A stretch of 64,000 bases of DNA from Nonomuraea jiangxiensis (GTDB lineage: Bacteria > Actinomycetota > Actinomycetes > Streptosporangiales > Streptosporangiaceae): contig NZ_FNDJ01000012.1 in the NCBI RefSeq assembly GCF_900099965.1, forward strand, positions 186,001 to 250,000. Direction: 5' to 3'. Under the pieces are notes generated by a model. It had not been told where the DNA came from. It made no database searches and saw only the letters and a program-made list of their open reading frames with translations. Within the stretch, counting starts at the first letter, position 1; each line of letters begins with the position of its first letter. This document shows positions 25,505 through 33,124 of this stretch, piece after piece. Both the position numbers and the translations under genes were made by a program.

Positions 25505-26842
25505 GTGAGCAGCAATCTCGTGGATCTGGATTCCTGGCGAGCGCTTTCCGCCGCGCAGCAGCCCGACTGGCCCGACCGTGGCGAGTTGGAGAAGGTCGTC
25601 GCCGAGCTCGGCGGCCTGCCCCCGCTGGTCTTCGCGGGCGAGTGTGACCAGCTCAAGGAGCAGCTGGCGGCCGTCGCCCGGGGTGAGGCGTTCGTCCTGC
25701 AGGGCGGCGACTGCGCCGAGACCTTCTCGGGCGCCACCGCCGACAACGTCCGCAACAAGCTCAAGACGTTGCTGCAGATGGCGATCGTCCTGACCTATGC
25801 GGCCAAGGTGCCGGTCGTCAAGATCGGCCGGGTGGCGGGGCAGTTCGCCAAGCCGCGCTCCAAGGGCACGGAGATCCGCGACGGCATCGAGCTGCCCGCC
25901 TATCGCGGCGACATGGTCAACGGGTTCGACTTCACCGCCGAGTCGCGGGTGCCCGACCCGTGGCGGCTGCTCAAGGCCTACCACTCCTCGGCCGTGACCC
26001 TCAACCTGGCCCGCGCCTTCACCAAGGGCGGCTACGCCGACCTGCGCCAGGTGCACGCCTGGAACCAGGACTTCGTGGCCGAGTCGCCCGCCGGGCGCCG
26101 TTACGAGCGGCTGGCCAGGGAGATCGACCAGGCGCTGGCGTTCATGCGGGCCTGCGGGGCCGATCCCGAGGAGTTCCACACGGTCGAGTTCTACTCCTCG
26201 CACGAGGCGCTCATCCTCGACTACGACCGCGCGCTCACGCGCATCGACTCGCGTACGGGGCTGCCCTACGACGTGTCGGCGCACATGGTCTGGATCGGCG
26301 AGCGCACCCGGCAGCTCGACGGGGCGCACGTGGAGTTCTTCTCCCGCATCCGCAACCCGATCGGCGTCAAGCTCGGCCCCTCGACCACACCCGACGAGGC
26401 CCTGGCGCTGGTCGAGCGGCTCAACCCGCGCAACGAGGCGGGGCGGCTGACGTTCATCACCCGGATGGGCTCCACCAAGATCCGCGAGCTGCTGCCGGCG
26501 CTGGTCAAGGAGGTCACGGCCTCGGGCGCGAAGGTGGCCTGGATCTGCGACCCGATGCACGGCAACACGTTCGAGGCGCCCAGCGGGCACAAGACGCGGC
26601 GGGTCGACGACGTGCTCGACGAGGTGGCGGGCTTCTTCGAGGTGCATCGCGCGCTCGGCACGCATCCCGGGGGCATCCACATCGAGTTCACCGGCGACGA
26701 CGTGACGGAGTGCGTGGGCGGCGGGCACGAGATCGTCGAGGGCGACCTGGCCACGCGCTACGAGACGGCCTGCGACCCGCGCCTCAACCGCAGCCAGTCC
26801 CTCGACCTCGCCTTCCAGGTGGCCGAGCTCTACCGCGGCTGA
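25505..26842 (+). CDS. aroG: class II 3-deoxy-7-phosphoheptulonate (DAHP) synthase
   Basis: About 445 residues. It condenses phosphoenolpyruvate and erythrose 4-phosphate, the first step of the shikimate pathway. The plant/Mycobacterium class II pattern is clear: GGDCAETF with metal-ligand Cys70, then TVEFYSSHEALILDYDRALTR, CDPMHGNT (metal His), GIHIEFTGDDVTEC (metal Glu) and ACDPRLNRSQSLDLAF (metal Asp). GTG at 25505 is chosen because the alignable part starts there (WRALSAAQQPDWPDRGE); in-frame ATGs at 25436 and 25454 are possible but add an atypical N-terminus. It stands alone, with a terminator behind it. Confidence 0.9.
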   Translation: MSSNLVDLDSWRALSAAQQPDWPDRGELEKVVAELGGLPPLVFAGECDQLKEQLAAVARGEAFVLQGGDCAETFSGATADNVRNKLKTLLQMAIVLTYAAKVPVVKIGRVAGQFAKPRSKGTEIRDGIELPAYRGDMVNGFDFTAESRVPDPWRLLKAYHSSAVTLNLARAFTKGGYADLRQVHAWNQDFVAESPAGRRYERLAREIDQALAFMRACGADPEEFHTVEFYSSHEALILDYDRALTRIDSRTGLPYDVSAHMVWIGERTRQLDGAHVEFFSRIRNPIGVKLGPSTTPDEALALVERLNPRNEAGRLTFITRMGSTKIRELLPALVKEVTASGAKVAWICDPMHGNTFEAPSGHKTRRVDDVLDEVAGFFEVHRALGTHPGGIHIEFTGDDVTECVGGGHEIVEGDLATRYETACDPRLNRSQSLDLAFQVAELYRG

Positions 26843-26860
26843 CCCTGCGCCTTCCCTTCC

Positions 26861-26890
26861 GTGCCACCGGCCGCCACGGGCCGGTGGCAC
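26861..26890 (+). terminator. hairpin terminator after the DAHP synthase gene
   Basis: GTGCCACCGGCC (26861-26872) pairs perfectly with GGCCGGTGGCAC (26879-26890) around a six-base loop, 18 bp after the stop codon. Confidence 0.8.
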
Positions 26891-27007
26891 GAGTCATGTG
26901 ATCTGCGTCTCATCGGGACCGCCGGGGAGAACGAAGTTCGGTGGAACGGGCGGGACCGCCGCTATGATCGCCCTCGGTATCAGGGCGGACATATCTGGAG
27001 AAAAGCC

Positions 27008-27775
27008 GTGGACAATGCCCCTGAGGGAGTGGACCCCACCGTCCCCAACGTCGCGCGGATGTACGACTACTACCTCGATGGCAAGGACAACTTCGCGGCC
27101 GACCGCGCGGCGGCGGACAAGATCCTCCAGACGTTCCCGCGTACCAAGCCGGCCGCCCGCGCCAACCGGGCGTTCCTGCGCCGGGCCGTCCGGCACGTGA
27201 TCGACTCGGGCGTCAGGCAGATCGTGGACCTGGGCGCCGGCCTGCCCACCCAGGGCAACACGCACGAGATCGCGCCCGAGGCGCGCGTGGTCTACGTGGA
27301 CTACGACTCGGTGGTGTGCGTGCACGGCAGGGCGCTGCTGGCCAGGAAGGACGACGTCGACTTCCTCCAGGGCGACCTGCGCGAGCCGGACCCGCTGCTG
27401 GACAAGCTCGGCGGGCTGGTGGACTTCGGGCAGCCGGTGGCGTTCCTGATGCTGGCGGTCCTGCACTTCATCCCGGACGAGAACGCCTACGACCTGGTGA
27501 CCAAGCTGCGGGAGACGAGCGTGCCCGGCAGCCTGCTGGTGATCAGCCACGCGGTGGACACGACGCCGAACACCACCCCGCAGGCCCTGGAGATCTACCG
27601 CAAGGCCACGGCCGCGCTCAACCTCCGCTCCAGGGAGGAGATCCTGCGCTTCTTCGACGGTTACGAGCTGGCCGAACCGGGGCTGACGTTCCCGAACGGC
27701 TGGCGTCCTGACGACCCGGACGCGCCCGGCAACGGCATCGACTTCGGCTATGTGGGGGTCGGCCACAGGCCCTGA
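27008..27775 (+). CDS. PF04672-type SAM-dependent methyltransferase (formerly DUF574)
   Basis: 255 residues of the S-adenosyl methyltransferase family that is abundant in Streptomyces and Streptosporangiaceae. The family opening is PNVARMYDYYLDGKDNFAADRAAADKIL; the SAM site is VDLGAGLPTQGNTHE (about 77-91) with YVDYDSVV as the acidic strand; AFLMLAVLHFIPD is the post-I region. GTG is chosen because GGAG stands eight bases before it and the family opening follows at once. Substrates of this family are mostly unknown. A bidirectional hairpin separates it from the convergent thioredoxin gene. Confidence 0.88.
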   Translation: MDNAPEGVDPTVPNVARMYDYYLDGKDNFAADRAAADKILQTFPRTKPAARANRAFLRRAVRHVIDSGVRQIVDLGAGLPTQGNTHEIAPEARVVYVDYDSVVCVHGRALLARKDDVDFLQGDLREPDPLLDKLGGLVDFGQPVAFLMLAVLHFIPDENAYDLVTKLRETSVPGSLLVISHAVDTTPNTTPQALEIYRKATAALNLRSREEILRFFDGYELAEPGLTFPNGWRPDDPDAPGNGIDFGYVGVGHRP

Positions 27776-27820
27776 GAAGCGGCCCCATGATCACCAGGTG
27801 ATCATGGGGCCCGCCGCTTC
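27776..27820. terminator. bidirectional terminator between methyltransferase and thioredoxin genes
   Basis: GGCCCCATGATCACC (27781-27795) pairs perfectly with 27797-27811 around a single central A. The outer GAAGC/GCTTC (27776-27780 with 27816-27820) adds five pairs after a bulge. The one-base centre means several inner pairs must open, so the true loop is larger. Confidence 0.8.
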
Positions 27821-27869
27821 GGAGCCACGTCGTCACGAGCGTCCCGGCGGAAGGCGGGGACGCGGCGCG

Positions 27870-28244
27870 TCAGTTTTGCTCGGCGCCCTTGAGCTCCTTG
27901 GCGAGATCCGCCCTGATCTCGTCCATGTCGAGCGCCCGCACCTGGCGGATCAGGTCCTCCAGCGCCGGCGCCGGGATGGCACCCGCCTGGGAGAAGACCA
28001 CGATGCCGTCGCGGATCGCCATGAGCGTGGGGATCGAGGTGATCTGGAAGCCCTGCGCGAGCCCCTGCTCGGCGTCCGTGTCTATCTTGCCGAAGGTGAT
28101 GTCGCCGTGGGTGTCCGACGCCTGCTCGAAGATCGGCCCGAACTTCTTGCACGGCGGGCACCAGTCGGCCCAGAAGTCGAGCAGCACGATCCCCTTGTCG
28201 GCGATGTCGTTGAAGTTCGTCTCGGTTACTTCGATGGTCGCCAC
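27870..28244 (-). CDS. trxA: thioredoxin with CPPC active site
   Basis: 124 residues with the thioredoxin fold. The active site is WADWCPPCKKFGP (Cys29, Cys32) rather than the standard WCGPC; the cis-proline is Pro72 in SIPTLM. GTG start with GAGGAG eight bases upstream. There is a C-terminal extension of about 15 residues (ADLAKELKGAEQN) beyond the usual end. It acts as a cytosolic disulfide reductant or oxidase with proteins not identifiable here. The Pro for Gly change usually alters redox potential, so this may be a specialised thioredoxin rather than the main one. It stands alone. Confidence 0.88.
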   Translation of the reverse strand: MATIEVTETNFNDIADKGIVLLDFWADWCPPCKKFGPIFEQASDTHGDITFGKIDTDAEQGLAQGFQITSIPTLMAIRDGIVVFSQAGAIPAPALEDLIRQVRALDMDEIRADLAKELKGAEQN

Positions 28245-28567
28245 AAGTGGCTCCTCGTCACGTCGCTGAAGGTTTGCACTGGGTAAGAACCACTACCCTG
28301 CCCGCTGCATTCCAGCAACCCCGCCGGCGAGGCGCGATCGCGGGCGGCAGGCCGTTCTACGGGGTGGCGTCGCCACTACCGTGGGTGGCGGGCGCACCCC
28401 GGCGGGTCGCCGGGATGGCGGGCAGACCCATCGTCATCGGAGCGGTCAGGGCCTTTCCGGATAAATTACACATGTCCGGCGCATTTAGTGCAGATTTAGA
28501 CCGCATATTTTTCCCTAAAGTGGCTATCACATAAAATCATCGAACCTTGACATCGGCCGTCGCGGGT
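28245..28567. promoter_or_regulatory. intergenic region with AT-rich promoter segment
   Basis: The first 200 bp are ordinary GC-rich DNA with no ORF I would support. From about 28455 the sequence becomes clearly AT-rich (GATAAATTACACATG, GCATATTTTTCCC, CACATAAAATCATC). A TAAAAT box at 28532-28537 is a plausible -10 element, with TTTCCC about 16 bp upstream as a poor -35. It probably drives the pentapeptide-repeat gene. Confidence 0.45.
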
Positions 28568-29947
28568 ATGACCAGGTGCATGGACTGGGTTACCTGCGCG
28601 TATTCGGCTGCCTGCACCGGAATCGCCGGCCAGCCGTCCGGCCTCTGCATGGCGCATCTGTCACCCGAGCAACTCCAGGGGGCCCTCGGTGAGCTGGCCC
28701 CGGGCCGTCTGCTCGACCTGCGCGGCACCATCGTCAACAGCGAGTTGCTGTCACAGGTGCTCGACGCCACCGGCGGCCGGCCCGGCAGGGCCCGGCTGGA
28801 CCGGGTCAGGTTCACCGGCGACGTCCGGCTCGCGGGCGTGACGTTCGCGGGCGACGTGTCACTCGACGGCGCCAGGTTCGAGCGGCTGGCCTCGTTCTTC
28901 GGCGCCCGCTTCGAGGGCAACGTGTCGCTGGCCGGCGCCAGGTTCAGCAGGGAGCTGTCCTTCCACGGCGTCACCGTACGCGGGCACGTCTCCCTCGACC
29001 GGGCCGTGATGTGCCGCGACGCGCTGTTCGGCCAGGTGGTCGTCGGTCACGGGCTGTCGTGCGAGCGGGCCAGGTTCGACGGTTACGCCTCCTTCGACGG
29101 CGCCCACCTGGGTGACGGGGCCGCCTTCCGGGGCGCGCGCTTCGGCCGTACGCTGTCCTTTCGCAAGGTCACCGGGCAGGCCGGGTTCGAGGCCGCGCAC
29201 TTCGCCGCGGACGCCTACCTGTCGGCCACCGGCCGGTTGTCCGTCGCCCGGGCCCGCGCCGACGGGCTGCTGGACGTGTCGGTCGCGCGGTGCGGCCTGG
29301 ACCTGCGCCGGGTCGAGGTGGCGGGGACCACGACCGTGCGGCTGACCGACTCGCAGGCCGACCTGGAGGGCGCGGTGCTGCGCGGCCCGGCCACCGTGAC
29401 CGGCCGGGGCAGGTCCATGGTGACCTCGTTGCGCCAGGTGGAGGCGGCCAACCTGGGCCTGTCCGGGCTCGACCTGTCGGCGTGCAGGTTCGCCGGGCTG
29501 GCCCATCCCGCGGGGGTTCAGGTCAAGGACTGCACGTTCGCGCTCACGCCGCGCGGCGTGCGGGTGAGCCTGCGCTGGCCGATGTTGCGCTGGTTCTCCC
29601 GCCGCCGCGCGCTGGCCGACGAGCACACCATGCGCGGCTGGTCCTCCCCCGGCGACCCGACCAGCACCACCCCCGACCGGCTGGCCGCCCTCTACGCGGG
29701 GCTGCGCCCCAGCGACCACGCCACCTCGGCCGACTTCGCCTTCGCCGCCATGGAGATGCGCCGCCAGGCCGGCCATCGCTGGTGGCTGTCGGTGTCGTGG
29801 CTTCTGTGTGGGTACGGCATGCGCATGGGCCGGGCGGCGGCCTGGGTCGCGCTGCTGGCGGCGCTCACCGCGGCCGCGGTGTTCTGGGGCTCGGCCTCGC
29901 ACGCCGACCGGCAGGCCGAACCCCCGAACCCCGCCATGCACCCCTGA
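28568..29947 (+). CDS. pentapeptide-repeat membrane protein with Cys-rich N-terminus
   Basis: About 459 residues. The N-terminus has a Cys/His cluster (CAYSAAC ... LCMAHL) that resembles a small zinc knuckle. Residues about 70-330 hold degenerate pentapeptide-type repeats (A/F-x-L/F-x-G/R pattern: GARFERLASFFGARFEGNVSLAGARF and so on), predicted to form a quadrilateral beta-helix. One or two hydrophobic segments stand near the C-terminus (AAAWVALLAALTAAAVFWGSA). ATG at 28568 is chosen; 28580 (MDWVTC) and a TTG at 28547 are alternatives. Function unknown; the beta-helix could be a binding surface anchored to the membrane. Confidence 0.72.
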   Translation: MTRCMDWVTCAYSAACTGIAGQPSGLCMAHLSPEQLQGALGELAPGRLLDLRGTIVNSELLSQVLDATGGRPGRARLDRVRFTGDVRLAGVTFAGDVSLDGARFERLASFFGARFEGNVSLAGARFSRELSFHGVTVRGHVSLDRAVMCRDALFGQVVVGHGLSCERARFDGYASFDGAHLGDGAAFRGARFGRTLSFRKVTGQAGFEAAHFAADAYLSATGRLSVARARADGLLDVSVARCGLDLRRVEVAGTTTVRLTDSQADLEGAVLRGPATVTGRGRSMVTSLRQVEAANLGLSGLDLSACRFAGLAHPAGVQVKDCTFALTPRGVRVSLRWPMLRWFSRRRALADEHTMRGWSSPGDPTSTTPDRLAALYAGLRPSDHATSADFAFAAMEMRRQAGHRWWLSVSWLLCGYGMRMGRAAAWVALLAALTAAAVFWGSASHADRQAEPPNPAMHP

Positions 29948-30023
29948 CGGCCATCCGAAGCGCGGGGAAATATCGGGGAGTTCCCCGATAGGACCCTGAG
30001 ACCCGCCTTCGTAAACTTGGACC

Positions 30024-30692
30024 ATGCTCATCGACGACTACGTCGCGGACCTGCACCGCTCCTTGTCCGGTCCGCACGGGCCCAAGCGCGACATGGTCGT
30101 CGAGGCACGCGACAGCCTGACCGACACCGCCGACGCGCTGGAGGCCGACGGGCTGGACCGCGCCGAGGCGGAACGGCTGGCGGTCGCGGAGTTCGGGAAG
30201 GTCGCCGAGATCGCCCCGGAATACCAGGCCGAGCTGACCGCCGCCTCGGGCCGCCGGCTGGGCGTGCTGCTGTTCGTCGGCGTGCCGGTCATGACGGTCA
30301 TGTGGTCGGCGTTGTGGATCCTCTACCCCGCCACCGAGGACGTCTGGACGCACCGGCCCGACTGGTATTCGATCGTCGCCCGGTCGCTCGACATCATGCA
30401 TCTCGGGGTCGGCCTCTATGGCGGGATCGCGCTGTTCGCACTCAGCCGGGGCGGCCGGTGGATCCATCGGCCGCGGCTGGTCACCCGGTCGCTGGGCGTG
30501 CTGGTGTTGGCCATGCTGCCGATCAACGTCGTGGTGGGGCTGGTCCTCACCTACGGCATGGACTCCCCCAACACCCTGACGCCGCTGCCCGCCGTGCTGG
30601 CCAACCTGGTGAGCGCGGCCATCTGGGGCATGCAGATCTACGGCGCCACCCGCTGCCTGCGCGTCACCCGGGTGCCGCTGCCACAGGGCTGA
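30024..30692 (+). CDS. membrane protein with permease-prefix (PadR-associated) domain
   Basis: 222 residues. The first 70 form the small helical permease-prefix/DUF1700-like domain (YVADLHRSLSGPHGPKRDMVVEARDSLTDTADALEADGLDRAEAERLAVAEFG) often found next to PadR regulators. Four hydrophobic segments follow. Function is unknown; the usual idea is a membrane partner of a PadR-controlled transporter. It faces the PadR gene tail-to-tail, 54 bp away, so the association with that regulator is by neighbourhood only. Confidence 0.75.
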   Translation: MLIDDYVADLHRSLSGPHGPKRDMVVEARDSLTDTADALEADGLDRAEAERLAVAEFGKVAEIAPEYQAELTAASGRRLGVLLFVGVPVMTVMWSALWILYPATEDVWTHRPDWYSIVARSLDIMHLGVGLYGGIALFALSRGGRWIHRPRLVTRSLGVLVLAMLPINVVVGLVLTYGMDSPNTLTPLPAVLANLVSAAIWGMQIYGATRCLRVTRVPLPQG

Positions 30693-30746
30693 CCGCCACA
30701 CGACCGGCCGGCATCCCGCTCATCGCCGGCCGGCCGGTGACATGGC

Positions 30747-31082
30747 TCACCCGAGTGCGGTGACGTCGGCGCGCAGAACGCTGCCGATCACGCTGGTGAA
30801 CTCGTTCCACGCCGACCGCTCCCCTTCGAGCTGCTTCCTGCCCGAGTCCGTCAGCCGGTAGGTGCGGCGTTTGCGCCCGCTCACCGTCGCCCACTCGCTG
30901 GCCAGGAAGCCGACGCGTTCCAGCCTGCGCAGAGCCGGATAGACGGTGCCCGTGGGCACGTTGAGTGCTCCGCCGCTGCGCTCCTGCAGTGCCTCGATGA
31001 TGGCATAGCCGTGCAGCGGCCGCGCTTCGAGCACCGAGAGCAGCAACGCGTCCATGTGTCCGCGCAGCGCGTCTGGATTCAT
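30747..31082 (-). CDS. PadR family transcriptional regulator
   Basis: 111 residues of the short PadR type: a winged helix (LLLSVLEARPLHGYAIIEALQERSGGALNVPTGTVYPALRRLERVGFLASEWATVSGRKRRTYRLTDSGR) and a short C-terminal helix. I chose ATG 31082 because AGGA stands eight bases before it; ATG 31100 is in frame but has a poor ribosome site. It is divergent from cydABDC, with three ATGTAG repeats in the gap, so it probably represses itself and the cytochrome bd operon. Signal unknown. Confidence 0.87.
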   Translation of the reverse strand: MNPDALRGHMDALLLSVLEARPLHGYAIIEALQERSGGALNVPTGTVYPALRRLERVGFLASEWATVSGRKRRTYRLTDSGRKQLEGERSAWNEFTSVIGSVLRADVTALG

Positions 31083-31109
31083 GTCCCAGATCCTAGACAT
31101 TCGTTCGCC

Positions 31110-31145
31110 ATGTAGCCAGTCTACATGTAGGCTCTCTATATGTAG
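31110..31145. promoter_or_regulatory. probable PadR operator between padR and cydA
   Basis: ATGTAG occurs at 31110, 31125 and 31140, exactly 15 bp apart. The first copy also forms the PadR-style dyad ATGT-N9-ACAT (31110-31126); the PadR consensus has a spacer of about 8. The array lies 24-59 bp before the cydA start, where it could block its promoter. Confidence 0.6.
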
Positions 31146-31168
31146 GCAGACACAACAACGGAGTCGCA

Positions 31169-32341
31169 ATGGATGTACTTGACCTGGCACGAACACAGTT
31201 CGCGGTGACGGGGAGCCTGCACTTCCTGTTCGTGGTGCTCACGCTGGGGCTGGCGCCGCTGGTGGCGATCATGCACACCCGGTGGGCGAGGTCGGGCAAG
31301 CCCCTCCACGAGCAGATGACCCGGTTCTGGGGGCAGATCTACGTCATCAACTACGCCCTGGGCATCGTCACCGGCCTGGTGATGGAGTTCCAGTTCGGGC
31401 TGTCATGGAGCGGGCTGTCGCATTACGCGGGCGACGTGTTCGGCGCGCCGCTGGCCATGGAGACGCTCGTGGCCTTCTTCCTGGAGTCCACGTTCCTGGG
31501 GCTGTGGATCTTCGGCTGGCGGCGGCTGCCGAAGTGGGCGCACGTGGCCTGCATCTGGGTCGTGACGCTGACGGCGTACGCGAGCGCGTTCTTCATCATG
31601 GTGGCCAACTCCTACCTGCAGAACCCGGTCGGCTCCGTCTTCAGGAACGGGCGGATGGAGCTGGTCGACTTCTTCGCACTGCTCACCAACAAGTCGCTGG
31701 TCTTCTCCTATCCGCACGTGATCGGGGCCGGGCTGTTCACCGGGGGCATGGTGCTGGTGGGGGCGAGCGCGTACCAGCTGTGGCGCCGTACGCAGGACCT
31801 GGAGTTCTTCACCGCGTCGCTGCGGACGGGGGTCGTCACGGCGGGGATCGGGATTCTCGTCACCATAAGCTTCGGCTACGCGCAGTTCGCGGGGGTCGCC
31901 GAGGGCAAGTTCGGGAACAGCGGGCTGGCGGCCACCGCGCTCGGGTTAATGATCGAGTCCGGGCAGTACCTGGCGCTCGTCGTGCTGCTCGGCATGTGGC
32001 CGCTGGTCCGCTCCCTGCACCGGCGGCGCTGGGCGCATCCGATCCTCATGGTGATGACGCCACTGCCGTTCGCGCTGGCGATCCTGGGCTGGATCGCCAG
32101 GGAGGTCGGGCGGCAGCCGTGGATGATCTGGGAGCGGCTCAGCGTGGCCGACGCCATGTCGCCGGGGCTGACCTCGGGCATGATCACGACCTCGCTCGTG
32201 GGGTTCGTGGCCGTGCTGGGGCTGCTGGCGATCGTCGACTACGTCCTCATCGCGCGGGCGATCCGGCGGGGGCCGCAGCGCCTCGCGCTCGGGGCCGCCG
32301 CCGACGCCGACGAGCCGCGTTCGCCCGCGCTGAGCTACTGA
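31169..32341 (+). CDS. cydA: cytochrome bd-type quinol oxidase subunit I, short form
   Basis: 390 residues, against about 450-520 for usual CydA. Heme ligand candidates are intact: His18 in GSLHFLF, Glu98 and Glu106 in METLVAFFLESTFLG, His183 in YPHVIG, and the GRQPW signature at 314-318. The region between helices 6 and 7 is very short (SFGYAQFAGVAEGKFGNSG, about 234-252), so the quinol-binding Q-loop is nearly absent and its QPxKxAAxE motif is not present. GGAG precedes the ATG. It reduces oxygen to water with electrons from menaquinol. It heads cydABDC and is divergent from PadR. Confidence 0.9.
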   Translation: MDVLDLARTQFAVTGSLHFLFVVLTLGLAPLVAIMHTRWARSGKPLHEQMTRFWGQIYVINYALGIVTGLVMEFQFGLSWSGLSHYAGDVFGAPLAMETLVAFFLESTFLGLWIFGWRRLPKWAHVACIWVVTLTAYASAFFIMVANSYLQNPVGSVFRNGRMELVDFFALLTNKSLVFSYPHVIGAGLFTGGMVLVGASAYQLWRRTQDLEFFTASLRTGVVTAGIGILVTISFGYAQFAGVAEGKFGNSGLAATALGLMIESGQYLALVVLLGMWPLVRSLHRRRWAHPILMVMTPLPFALAILGWIAREVGRQPWMIWERLSVADAMSPGLTSGMITTSLVGFVAVLGLLAIVDYVLIARAIRRGPQRLALGAAADADEPRSPALSY

Positions 32342-32353
32342 GGGGTATGGGAC

Positions 32354-33118
32354 ATGGAAATCTTGTGGTTCGTCGTCTTCGCGGCGCTGCTCGCCGGATA
32401 TTTCGCCCTTGAGGGGTTCGATCTGGGGGTGGGGCTGCTGCTGCCCGTGCTCGGCAGGACGCGGGAGAACCGGGACCGGATGGTGGCCGCCATGGCGCCG
32501 TATGTGCTGGCCAACGAGGTCTGGCTGGTGGCCGTGGCCGGGACGCTGTTCGGGGTGTACCCGCTGCTGGAGGGCGAGGTGCTGTTCGGGCTCTACCCGC
32601 TGGTGGTGGCCATGCTGCTGAGCTGGGTGCTGCGGGACGCCGGGCTGTGGTTCCGGCGCAGGCTCGACGGGCGGCGGTGGCGGGGGTTCTGGGACGCGAT
32701 GATCGCCTTCGGGTCGCTCGGGCTGTCGTTTTGCTGGGGCATGGCCCTGTTCGCCGCCGCCACCGGGTTCGAGTCGCCGGCCGTGCATCCGCTCGGGGTG
32801 TTGCTGGGCGTGGTCGTGAGCGGGTTGTTCGCCCTGCACGGGTGGATGTTCCTGGCCTGGCGGACGCCCGGGGTGTTCGGCGGGACCCGGTCGGGGCGGG
32901 CGCTGCTGGTGTCGGGGATGGCGGCGGCGCTGCCCGTGGTGGCGCTGCTGGCGGGCGCGATGCCGTACCTGCTGGCGCACAGCGCGCCCGCGAGCACGCT
33001 GAATGTGCTCAGTCTCATGGCGCTGCCCTTCGCACCGGTCATGGTGGGCGCGCAAGTATGGGTATGGCGCACCTTCCGTCCCGGAAAGGACGCCGTCCGT
33101 CTTCCGTCGTTCTTCTGA
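32354..33118 (+). CDS. cydB: cytochrome bd-type oxidase subunit II, short form
   Basis: 254 residues, about 80-120 shorter than typical CydB. The opening LWFVVFAALLAGYFALEGFDLGVGLLLPVLGRTRENRDRMVAAMAPYVLANEVWLV is the well-conserved N-terminus of the family. Six to seven hydrophobic segments follow and the protein ends on the basic tail RTFRPGKDAVRLPSFF. The missing length is towards the C-terminal half. It pairs with CydA. It lies 12 bp after cydA and seven bp before cydD. Confidence 0.88.
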   Translation: MEILWFVVFAALLAGYFALEGFDLGVGLLLPVLGRTRENRDRMVAAMAPYVLANEVWLVAVAGTLFGVYPLLEGEVLFGLYPLVVAMLLSWVLRDAGLWFRRRLDGRRWRGFWDAMIAFGSLGLSFCWGMALFAAATGFESPAVHPLGVLLGVVVSGLFALHGWMFLAWRTPGVFGGTRSGRALLVSGMAAALPVVALLAGAMPYLLAHSAPASTLNVLSLMALPFAPVMVGAQVWVWRTFRPGKDAVRLPSFF

Positions 33119-33124
33119 GGGCTC

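Noticed and set aside
24202..27775. Biosynthetic gene cluster (monooxygenase, DAHP synthase, methyltransferase)
   Set aside because: Each gene has its own promoter or terminator, and no scaffold enzyme (PKS, NRPS, terpene or RiPP core) is present. DAHP synthase looks like the housekeeping enzyme.
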